DNA of 12,512 bases from CAYTQK01 sp964439745 (GTDB lineage: Bacteria > Desulfobacterota > Desulfobacteria > Desulfobacterales > Desulfosudaceae), in assembly GCA_964439745.1 (NCBI GenBank), contig CAYTQK010000078.1, positions 1 through 12,512 of the forward strand, written 5' to 3'. The notes beneath the pieces are model-generated. The model had not been told where the DNA came from. It searched no databases and was given only the letters and a program-made list of their open reading frames with translations. The position numbers and the translations under genes are program-made. This document shows positions 1 to 6,368 of this stretch, piece after piece. The stretch's first letter is position 1. Each line of letters begins with the position of its first letter.

Positions 1-215
1 CTGAGGGCGTCAGCCCGAGTTCGAGCAATTTAGCCGGCGGCGGCAAACGGCCCCGAAAGGGTCACGGCGCGGAAAGAAGGGTGGCCCAAGCGTGCTTTTA
101 TCCCTGGCGACAATAATGAATAAACCCGGTTTTGCCATAAATGACTGATGATTTTAGTATTTTGTTAAAAAACAGGGGCTGCTCCCCCAAAAAGGTAAAG
201 ATGCCCTGAAAACGC
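1..215. other. Gene-free leader with a GC-rich structured-looking block
   Basis: No convincing coding frame was found on either strand. Bases 1-110 are GC-rich and look structured. GGGC (5-8) can pair with GCCC (13-16). A CCC-GAAA-GGG hairpin (52-61) has a GNRA-type tetraloop, preceded by GGCAAAC (42-48). The GGCAAAC plus GAAA hairpin recalls part of the c-di-GMP-I (GEMM) riboswitch core, but the hallmark ACGCAAAGC stretch is not intact and the second helix is not evident. That assignment is therefore unproven. From about 110 on, the sequence turns AT-rich. This block could also be a dispersed repeat or the end of something lying to the left of the window. Confidence 0.3.
167..188 (-). terminator. 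Weak hairpin with T-tract, minus strand
   Basis: Read on the minus strand, a G-rich arm (188-184) and CCCC (178-175) can form a short stem around a five-base loop. This is followed after two bases by six T (172-167), the layout of an intrinsic terminator. The stem is only 4-5 bp and no gene is visible that would need termination on this strand, so it may instead block antisense transcription or be chance. Confidence 0.25.
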
Positions 216-254
216 TTGACAGGGACAAAAGCCTTCTATACAAATAGTACGTAT
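216..254 (+). promoter_or_regulatory. Promoter and possible operator of the MarR operon
   Basis: A perfect TTGACA box lies at 216-221. A -10-like TACAAA (239-244) follows with 17 bp spacing, or TATACA (237-242) with 15 bp. The imperfect palindrome ATAC-N9-GTAT (238-254) overlaps the -10 and the expected transcription start, where an autorepressing MarR protein would typically bind. The promoter boxes are seen directly; the operator role is inferred. Confidence 0.5.
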
Positions 255-282
255 GCAAGATAAATGTATAAAAGAGAATGAC

Positions 283-789
283 ATGCTAAGCAATCCCGAT
301 GATCCCCGCTCCTGCGTCTGTTTTCTGCTGTCCCGGGCTGCCCAGGCCGCCCAGAAAGAGCTGCGGCTGCTGCTGGAGCCGTACGGGCTGACCCCGGCCC
401 AGTACCTGATTATTGAATGCCTCTGGGTGGTTGACCGGCTTTCTCCCAAGCGGCTGGGCGAATTGCTGCGCTATGATTCGGCCACCCTGACCGGTCTGAT
501 TGATCGCCTGGAAAAAGGCGGTTTTGTTGTTCGCCAGCCCAATCCCGACGACCGCCGGGCCATTCTGGTCTGCCTTACCGAAAAAGGAAAAGCCATGAAG
601 GCGGAGCTGCGGGCCCTGCGGTTTGCCGTCAATGAAGAACTCATGAAAATATTTCCGGAAGACCAGCGGGAGAGATTCAAGCAGGCCCTGGTCTCCATGA
701 TTTCCGCCCGTGATCCCATTGCGACGCTGGACGGAGAAGCGGACCTTCCCGCAACGTCAACACCGGGCGTATCTAACCAAAAAGTATAA
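283..789 (+). CDS. MarR-family winged-helix transcriptional regulator
   Basis: A 168-residue cytoplasmic DNA-binding protein of MarR length. The core runs from about residue 12 to 140. The recognition-helix region LTGLIDRLEKGG (69-80) is followed by the typical wing NPDDRRA (87-93) and LTEKGK (98-103). Flanking helices form the dimer interface, and the last 25 residues look unstructured. An in-frame ATG at 253 would add ten residues, but it sits almost at the predicted transcription start and has no ribosome site. ATG 283 has a purine-rich AAAGAGA five bases upstream and is preferred. It is the first gene of a three-gene operon and ends 16 bases before the flavoenzyme. MarR proteins usually repress their own operon and release DNA on binding a small aromatic or CoA-linked ligand; the ligand here is unknown. 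Confidence 0.9.
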   Translation: MLSNPDDPRSCVCFLLSRAAQAAQKELRLLLEPYGLTPAQYLIIECLWVVDRLSPKRLGELLRYDSATLTGLIDRLEKGGFVVRQPNPDDRRAILVCLTEKGKAMKAELRALRFAVNEELMKIFPEDQRERFKQALVSMISARDPIATLDGEADLPATSTPGVSNQKV

Positions 790-794
790 AAAAA

Positions 795-802
795 AGAGGT
801 GG
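795..802 (+). promoter_or_regulatory. Ribosome binding site fixing the flavoenzyme start
   Basis: AGAGGTGG lies just upstream of ATG 806 (GAGGT to ATG is five bases). It decides against the longer frame opening at 710 inside the marR gene. Confidence 0.6.
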
Positions 803-805
803 TTT

Positions 806-2716
806 ATGACGGAATTTACACGTTTGCTGGAGCCGATTACGATCAAGTCCATGACCATTCCCAACCGGATGATCATGCCGGCTTTGACGGTCAACCTGGC
901 CATGGGAGAAGTCAACGACGCCATTGTGGCCTATTACGAGCGGCGGGCCAAAGGCGGCGCCGGCCTGGTGACCGCCGGTATCAGCCCGGTGGTCCCCGGC
1001 ATGGTCATGGGGATCGATATCTCCGAGGACCGCTTCATCGACGGCCACAAGCGGATGGTGGCGGCCATTCACCAGTACGACACCCGGGCCGGTATCCAGT
1101 TGTGGCATCCCGGCCGTTACGAGATGACCTTTCTCACCGGCCGGCAGGCGGTCAGCGCCTCGGACGTGGCGCCGCCGATTTTTTCCAAGGAAAAGCCCCG
1201 CCCCCTGACCGTGGACGAGATCAAGGAGATCGTGGCCGCCTTTGCCGCGGCCGCCGGCCGGGCCCAACAGGCCGGCTATGACTGCGTGGAACTGATCGCC
1301 AGCGCCGGCTACCTCATCAGCCAGTTCATGAGCCCGGTTACCAACCTGCGTACCGACGAATACGGCGGCAGCCTGGAGAATCGCGCCCGCTTCGGCCGGG
1401 AGATCATCGAGGCGGTGCGCCGGACGGTGGGCGAAGATTATCCCATCTTTGTACGCATGGTGGGCGACGAGATGATCCCCGGCGGCAACAAGCTGGAGGA
1501 CATGAAAGCGTTTGCCAGGATATGGGAAAAAGCCGGGGCCGACGCCTTTAACGTCACGGCCGGGTGGCACGAATCCAAGGAGCCCATGATCACCATGAAC
1601 GTGCCCCGGGGCGGCTTTGTCTGGATGGCCGAGGGCATCAAGAGCGCCCTGGATCATGCCCCGGTGGCCGCCTCCAACCGTATCAACAGCCCGGAACTGG
1701 CCGAGGAGATCCTGGCCGCGGACAAGGCCGACATGGTCAGCCTGGCCCGGCCCCTGGTCTGCGACCCGGATTTTCCCAACCGCGTCAAACAGGGCCGGTC
1801 CGAACTGATCCGGCGCTGCATCGCCTGCATGAACTGCATGGACAGTCTCTTCGAAGGCCAGCCCGTGACCTGCGCCCTTAACGCCGAGGCCTGCCGGGAA
1901 GCGGCCTGGGGGGAAATCACACCAGCCGAAACGCCCCGGAAGGTCCTCGTCATCGGCGGCGGGCCGGCCGGTTGCGAGGCCGCGCGGGCGGCCGCCCTGC
2001 GGGGTCACCAGGTTACCCTCATGGAAAAGGCCGACAAGCTCGGCGGCCAGCTGAACCTGGCCTGCCAGACCCCGAATTTCGGGGAATTCGCACTGGCCCC
2101 GGAATATTTTGCCGCCATCCTTCCGGAACTGGGCGTGACGGTGAAGCTCAACTGCCCGGCCGATAAAAAGAGCGTGGCCGGGGAGAAACCGGACGTGGTC
2201 ATCTATGCCGCCGGCGCCGTTCCCGCCAACCCGCCCATCAAGGGAATCGATTCGTCCAAGGTGATCCACGCCTGGGAGGTCCTGGCCGGTACCCAGGTGC
2301 CCGGAGAAAAAGTGGCCGTCATCGGCGGCGGCGGCACCGGCTGCGACGTCTGCCTGCACCTCGCCCAGGAAGGCAAGGCGGTGACCCAGCTGGAGATGCT
2401 GGCCAAGATGGGTCACAACATCGGCCCGGGCACCAAGTGGGTCGTGCTGCAGTGCCTGGAGGAGTGCGGCGTGGAAGGAATCAACCAGTTCCAGGTCAAG
2501 GAGATCAACGAGACCGGCATCGTCGGAGAGATCGACGGCCAGGAGCAGGTCATCGAGGCCGATACCGTGGTCATGGCCATCGGTTCCCGGCCTAACCAGG
2601 AGCTGGCTGAACAGCTGGGCGGCGACTACGAGCTGGTCGTGGTGGGCGACGCCAAACAGCCCCGCAAGATTGTTTACGCGGTGCATGAGGGGTACGAAGC
2701 CGCCCGGAATATATAA
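806..2716 (+). CDS. FMN/4Fe-4S/FAD ene-reductase, 2,4-dienoyl-CoA reductase type
   Basis: A 636-residue cytoplasmic oxidoreductase of normal length for the 2,4-dienoyl-CoA reductase / 2-enoate reductase family. Residues 1-330 form an Old-Yellow-Enzyme TIM barrel for FMN, with the signature GYLISQFMSP and a following YGGSLENRARF. Tyr169 and His255 (in GWHES) match the catalytic Tyr/His pair of FadH. The cluster cysteines are Cys338, Cys341, Cys344 and Cys356, in C-x2-C-x2-C-x11-C spacing; FadH has x3 in the middle and trimethylamine dehydrogenase has x2. GGGPAG (384-389) starts the FAD domain and GGGGTG (507-512) the NAD(P)H domain. No cysteine is seen where trimethylamine dehydrogenase binds FMN covalently. 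Electrons should pass from NAD(P)H through FAD and the cluster to FMN and then to a C=C bond. Substrate unknown; the downstream crotonase hints at an acyl-CoA. Confidence 0.9.
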   Translation: MTEFTRLLEPITIKSMTIPNRMIMPALTVNLAMGEVNDAIVAYYERRAKGGAGLVTAGISPVVPGMVMGIDISEDRFIDGHKRMVAAIHQYDTRAGIQLWHPGRYEMTFLTGRQAVSASDVAPPIFSKEKPRPLTVDEIKEIVAAFAAAAGRAQQAGYDCVELIASAGYLISQFMSPVTNLRTDEYGGSLENRARFGREIIEAVRRTVGEDYPIFVRMVGDEMIPGGNKLEDMKAFARIWEKAGADAFNVTAGWHESKEPMITMNVPRGGFVWMAEGIKSALDHAPVAASNRINSPELAEEILAADKADMVSLARPLVCDPDFPNRVKQGRSELIRRCIACMNCMDSLFEGQPVTCALNAEACREAAWGEITPAETPRKVLVIGGGPAGCEAARAAALRGHQVTLMEKADKLGGQLNLACQTPNFGEFALAPEYFAAILPELGVTVKLNCPADKKSVAGEKPDVVIYAAGAVPANPPIKGIDSSKVIHAWEVLAGTQVPGEKVAVIGGGGTGCDVCLHLAQEGKAVTQLEMLAKMGHNIGPGTKWVVLQCLEECGVEGINQFQVKEINETGIVGEIDGQEQVIEADTVVMAIGSRPNQELAEQLGGDYELVVVGDAKQPRKIVYAVHEGYEAARNI

Positions 2717-2745
2717 CAAAACCGGGGATTCCCAATTTCACCGCC

Positions 2746-2751
2746 AGGAGG
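2746..2751 (+). promoter_or_regulatory. Ribosome binding site fixing the GTG start of the crotonase
   Basis: A perfect AGGAGG stands five bases before GTG 2757. This supports the GTG start over the earlier ATG at 2670, which lies inside the flavoenzyme gene. Confidence 0.7.
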
Positions 2752-2756
2752 GGAGC

Positions 2757-3539
2757 GTGACGGTACGCACGGAACACGAGGGGCCGGTGACAATTATCAC
2801 CATCAACAGGCCGGACAAGCGCAATGCCGTGGACCGGCCCACGGCCGAGTCCCTGGCGGCGGCCTTCCGGGATTTTGAAGCCGACGACGGCGCGGCCGTG
2901 GCCGTTCTGACCGGCGCCGGCGGTCATTTCTGCGCCGGGGCCGACCTGGCGGCGCTGGCCGCCAGGGATGAAGCGCGGATCAACCGGCTGGAACCCGGGG
3001 GCGACGCGCCCATGGGGCCCTCGCGGATGATGTTTTCCAAGCCGGTTATCGCCGCCGTGGCCGGCTATGCCGTGGCCGGCGGCCTGGAACTGGCCTTATT
3101 GTGCGACCTGCGGGTGGCGGAAGAAAGCGCCGTGTTCGGGGTTTTCTGCCGCCGCTGGGGGGTCCCTCTGATAGACGGGGGCACGGTCCGGCTGCCCCGG
3201 CTGATCGGCCTGTCCCGGGCCCTGGACATGATTCTGACCGGCCGGCCGGTGCCGGCGGCGGAGGCGGCGCAAATGGGGCTGGCCAACCGGGTGGTGCCGG
3301 ACGGCCGGGCCCGGGCGGAGGCCGTGGCCCTGGCGCGGGAGCTGGCCGCTTTCCCGCAGCAGTGCCTGCGTTCCGATCGACTGTCTGCCTATGAGCAGGC
3401 CGGCCGCGATCTGGCCCAGGCCATGGCCAATGAATTTCAACGCGGGCTGGATACCATTGCCGGCGGCGAGACCCTGGCCGGGGCCGGGCGGTTTGCCGCC
3501 GGCCGGGGACGGCACGGCCGGTTCGAATCCGAGGAGTGA
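2757..3539 (+). CDS. Crotonase-fold (enoyl-CoA hydratase/isomerase family) protein
   Basis: A 260-residue protein of standard crotonase length, starting at GTG behind a strong ribosome site. The N-terminal TINRPDKRNAV opens the CoA-binding region. AGGHFCAGADL supplies the first oxyanion-hole loop, and AVAGYAVAGGLELAL the second. Glu111 matches the first catalytic glutamate of rat crotonase (Glu144), but the position of the second (Glu164) is Cys131 in FGVFCRRWG. Asp140 in LIDGGT may take part instead, as an acidic residue does nearby in dienoyl-CoA isomerase. Simple hydratase activity is therefore doubtful; isomerase, lyase or another CoA-ester reaction is possible. It follows the flavoenzyme by 40 bases and is probably co-transcribed with it. 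It ends ten bases before the convergent tetR-tetR gene. Confidence 0.88.
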   Translation: MTVRTEHEGPVTIITINRPDKRNAVDRPTAESLAAAFRDFEADDGAAVAVLTGAGGHFCAGADLAALAARDEARINRLEPGGDAPMGPSRMMFSKPVIAAVAGYAVAGGLELALLCDLRVAEESAVFGVFCRRWGVPLIDGGTVRLPRLIGLSRALDMILTGRPVPAAEAAQMGLANRVVPDGRARAEAVALARELAAFPQQCLRSDRLSAYEQAGRDLAQAMANEFQRGLDTIAGGETLAGAGRFAAGRGRHGRFESEE

Positions 3540-3549
3540 AATATCCGGG

Positions 3550-4953
3550 CTATCCCTCCGCGGCCAGCATCTGCCGCAGTCCGGGATAAAAGGTGTCCAG
3601 GATAACCGACCGGATTTCGTCCCGGTAACCGGCCGCGGTCGGGGTGCGGCCGAGCATCCGCCCGGGATATTCGGGCGCGCCCACGCAGCTGATGATCAGC
3701 GTCACCAGGCAGTGCTGCCACATGCGGACGGTCTCCTCGCCGGCCGCGACCGGCAGGATCGTGCGCAGCCGCTCAAGAATTCCCGTAAAAAAGGCGACCG
3801 AGGCATTGATTCCCGGCAATACCTGGGCTTCCGCTGACTGGGCGATGTTCTGCATCAACATGGCCGGGGCGGCCGGATGTTCGAAATAATAGTCCAGCAG
3901 CCGGGCAAAGTATTCATTCATGGCCGGGCGCAGCCACATCGGCCGGTCGGTATATTCCGCGGCAAAGACCTGCCACCAGTCGGCCGAAGCATTGAAAAAA
4001 TCAGTGAAGATCCGGTTGGAAACCGCCCGGGCCAGGTCCTCCTTGGTAGGGAAATAGTGGTGAATAATGGTGAAATCAAAGCCGCCCTGGCGGCCGATCT
4101 GGCGGATGCTGGCCGTATTGTAGGATTTGCGCGTAAAGACCGTTTCGGCGGCTGACAGGATCCGCTCCCGGGTGCGGTCTCCCTTGGTCAGCTTTTTGCT
4201 GCCAGCCAGTTCTTTGGGGGTCAGGCTGGCCACCAGGCCGGCCATGTTGTCGGGAATGGTAAGATGGATATCGGCTTTGACGGGGTTTTCCGCGGCCAGG
4301 GCGGTGAAAAAGGGCTGGAAGACCGAAACCAGGGCCTTTTTCACCCATTGCCGGTACTGGTCTCGGCGGCCGGCCATCCCCAGGCAAGCGGCGTGAAATG
4401 GTTCCGCCCCGGTAAAATGGGCGGCGATGACAGCCAGGGCGAAAATGCCCCGGGCCAGGTTGGCGGTGGTTCCCGGCCGCGCCGGCAGGGCGGCCGCGAT
4501 GTCGGCGCCGATGCCGGTCAGGGCGCGGCCGACTGCTTCCGGGGCCAGTTCCGTCTCCGCAAGATGCCGGGCTTCACCGATATTCTGCATGATGAGGGAC
4601 ATGGCCGCCGGATGGTCCAGGCCGAAATCGATAAATTCATGGATAAACAACGGCAGCCTTTCTTCCGGCGCAGGATGCGCCAGGGAGCGCTGCAGCAGCG
4701 GACGGAGAAAGTTGCCGTGTTCCGCGGCCAGATCGGCCGCCACGGCCTGAAACAATCCCTTTTTGGAGCCGAAATAATACCGCAGCAGGGCGTAGTTGGT
4801 CTGGCCGGCGCGCTCAATTTTACGGACACTGGCGGCCCCGTAAGGATGGGCGGTAAAGGTCCGGCGGCCGGCCGCCAGGATGCGATGGCGGGAGTGCCGG
4901 GCGCCGTGGCCGGTAGATTTGGCGGAATATTTGTTGATAATCGTAGCAGTCAC
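3550..4953 (-). CDS. Tandem TetR-family regulator (two full repressors fused)
   Basis: A 467-residue protein, about twice the usual TetR length of 190-220. Unit 1 (about 22-225) has helix-turn-helix residues 24-70 with ASVRKIERAG and LLRYYFGSKKGLF. Unit 2 (about 258-467) has residues 262-310 with ASIRQIGRQGG and IIHHYFPTKEDLA. The ligand domains also match: DHPAAMSLIMQNI (113-125) against EHPAAPAMLMQNI (359-371). The whole repressor therefore appears duplicated, joined by a linker of about 35 residues. The start is GTG 4953; an in-frame TGA lies four codons upstream and no good ribosome site is seen, so translation may depend on the gene 39 bases upstream. A fused pair could act as a single-chain dimer or recognise an asymmetric operator. 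Its target is unknown; the convergent ene-reductase operon and its own operon are candidates. Confidence 0.85.
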   Translation of the reverse strand: MTATIINKYSAKSTGHGARHSRHRILAAGRRTFTAHPYGAASVRKIERAGQTNYALLRYYFGSKKGLFQAVAADLAAEHGNFLRPLLQRSLAHPAPEERLPLFIHEFIDFGLDHPAAMSLIMQNIGEARHLAETELAPEAVGRALTGIGADIAAALPARPGTTANLARGIFALAVIAAHFTGAEPFHAACLGMAGRRDQYRQWVKKALVSVFQPFFTALAAENPVKADIHLTIPDNMAGLVASLTPKELAGSKKLTKGDRTRERILSAAETVFTRKSYNTASIRQIGRQGGFDFTIIHHYFPTKEDLARAVSNRIFTDFFNASADWWQVFAAEYTDRPMWLRPAMNEYFARLLDYYFEHPAAPAMLMQNIAQSAEAQVLPGINASVAFFTGILERLRTILPVAAGEETVRMWQHCLVTLIISCVGAPEYPGRMLGRTPTAAGYRDEIRSVILDTFYPGLRQMLAAEG

Positions 4954-4992
4954 GGTGGCAGCAAATCAGGGGGCAAGCGCCCCGGCGGTTTA

Positions 4993-6189
4993 TCAATATT
5001 CTTTGAGGGTGGCGGTAAATTTTCCCTCGACGTAGGTCTCAGATTCACCGGGAATGGACAGCTCGATCCTTCCGCTAACCGAATCACCGCGGATCTGGTC
5101 GAATGACAACTGCATGGTGTAGTCATCCATGACCACATCGGACTGGGGTGTATCCGAATCTCCGGTTTTCCAGCGCAGATGAAGATGCGGTTTGGTGATG
5201 GCGTCCTGGTCGGGGGTGATGGTAAACGTTTTCCCGGAGATGCTTTCCTGGTTCAAAAAAAGAAAGATGATCATCTCCCGGTCGGCAAAAAATTCTTCGC
5301 CCTGTTTCAGGTGCAGGACACCGTTTTGTTTCTGCACGGTGGCTTCTTCCACCGTAAAATCATACCCCCTGATTTTGCCGGCGGCCGTACCCGACGCCGG
5401 GGCCTGCCGGGCCTCCGGGCGCGGGGCGGTCGGTGCCTGCTGACCGCTGATTGCCGCCGCACCGCTCATTTGCGAAAGGGCGGTCTTGAGGTCTTCGCCC
5501 TTGCTGGCCAGCAGGAAGAGGGCAATGAGGATGGCGGCGGCGGAAATCAGGACCGCGGCGATGAGGGGAGAAAAGACCGCCATGATGATGACCAGCGGAG
5601 TGGAACCGGGGGAATACTTCTGGTTGAGCGCCTCTTCGCTGGCGATGATATAGAGGATTAATTCCACCAGGGCGATGATCAAGGGGATTCCGGTCCAGCA
5701 GAAGAGCAGGTAGAGAACGCCCTGCAAATACCGTCCCAGGTAGAATTTGTGCACGCCCAGGCCGCCGAGGAAAAGTGTCAGCAGAATCAAGACCACCTTG
5801 CTGATGCCGGCGGATCCTCCCGGGACTGAAGGTGGGACAGGCGGCGGCGGGGTGGCCTCCGCTTGGGCGGGCTCGTTTCCAGCAGCCGGTTCAGCGGTCG
5901 TCTTCTCCGGTTCGTCCGCCGCTGCGGCAGGGAGCGCCTCGTCCGTCTCGTCCTGGGAAATCACGGCACAGACAGCGCCGGCCCTGGCGAATAGCTTCTT
6001 TGTCTTTTCGCAGACTTCCCGGGAAGAGTTCTTTTTGACGACCTTTTTTTTACCGGTGAACAGGCCTTCAATTTTGCTCCTGTCCACCTTGAAGGCGCCG
6101 GCCAGCTTGTCCTTGACCGCTTCGATATCTGCGCCGGGCTGTACTTCTCCATAAAAGATTACCTGGTATTTCTTGTCGGTATCCGCCAT
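4993..6189 (-). CDS. TM2-domain membrane protein with extra N- and C-terminal domains
   Basis: A 398-residue protein in three parts. Residues 7-78 form a compact domain (YQVIFYGEVQPG, then GLFTGKKKVVKK and a Cys-containing GAVCAVI end). It resembles a small N-terminal domain I recall from other membrane proteins of proteobacteria, but I cannot name it. An Ala/Pro/Glu-rich linker (82-127) leads to a TM2 domain (129-183): two helices around the typical GGLGVHKFYLGRYLQG, with WTGIPLI in the second. A further hydrophobic stretch (198-228) follows. After a second linker (245-270), residues 273-398 look like a soluble beta-rich domain ending KFTATLKEY. ATG 6189 has a G-rich ribosome site about ten bases upstream. 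TM2 proteins sit in the inner membrane; the function of this one is not known. It probably heads a transcript that includes the tandem TetR gene. Confidence 0.8.
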   Translation of the reverse strand: MADTDKKYQVIFYGEVQPGADIEAVKDKLAGAFKVDRSKIEGLFTGKKKVVKKNSSREVCEKTKKLFARAGAVCAVISQDETDEALPAAAADEPEKTTAEPAAGNEPAQAEATPPPPVPPSVPGGSAGISKVVLILLTLFLGGLGVHKFYLGRYLQGVLYLLFCWTGIPLIIALVELILYIIASEEALNQKYSPGSTPLVIIMAVFSPLIAAVLISAAAILIALFLLASKGEDLKTALSQMSGAAAISGQQAPTAPRPEARQAPASGTAAGKIRGYDFTVEEATVQKQNGVLHLKQGEEFFADREMIIFLFLNQESISGKTFTITPDQDAITKPHLHLRWKTGDSDTPQSDVVMDDYTMQLSFDQIRGDSVSGRIELSIPGESETYVEGKFTATLKEY

Positions 6190-6368
6190 GCAGGTTTCTC
6201 CCCCCCCTGTGGTTAGTCCGCGGAACAGGTATGATATTATTGTTGATCGCTATTTTTCATTATAAATTTCTATTACCGCAAAAAAAAACAGTAATCAAGC
6301 AATAACCAGCGCTGACATTTTCCGGGTGGTCTCATCCAGACAGAACCGGCCGCAGAAACCGGATGGTA
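6190..6368. other. AT-rich intergenic island between two minus-strand genes
   Basis: This stretch of about 180 bases has no gene and is markedly more AT-rich than its surroundings between 6225 and 6300. ATTAC (6272-6276) and GTAAT (6291-6295) form an inverted repeat around a run of nine A (6280-6288). Closer to the end of the transglutaminase-like gene, CATCC (6333-6337) and GGATG (6361-6365), or the two CCGG copies at 6346 and 6359, could form a stem. There is no T-run after them, so a terminator is not established. Confidence 0.5.
6259..6264 (-). promoter_or_regulatory. -10 box (TATAAT) for the TM2-domain gene
   Basis: On the minus strand a perfect TATAAT lies about 70 bases upstream of ATG 6189. 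The region where a -35 box should be is the T-tract (complement of 6280-6288), which matches TTGACA poorly. Any activity may depend on the tract or on an activator. Confidence 0.4.

Noticed and set aside
1..110. Firm call of a c-di-GMP-I riboswitch
   Set aside because: Only GGCAAAC and the GAAA-capped hairpin fit; the conserved ACGCAAAGC segment and the second helix are not intact, so it is kept as an unassigned block.
773..2719. Long open frame on the minus strand across the flavoenzyme gene
   Set aside because: It lies opposite a clear three-domain enzyme, is rich in Gly, His and Asp without any domain, and results from GC-biased third codon positions.
3529..3563. Inverted repeat CCGAGGAG / CTCCGCGG between the convergent crotonase and TetR genes as a shared terminator
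   Set aside because: The stem has a mismatch, a 19-base loop and no T-run on either strand, and it overlaps both gene ends; support is too weak.
4264..5106. Plus-strand open frame across the tandem TetR and TM2 genes
   Set aside because: It spans parts of two well-supported minus-strand genes and their gap, with Gly-rich translation and no motif.
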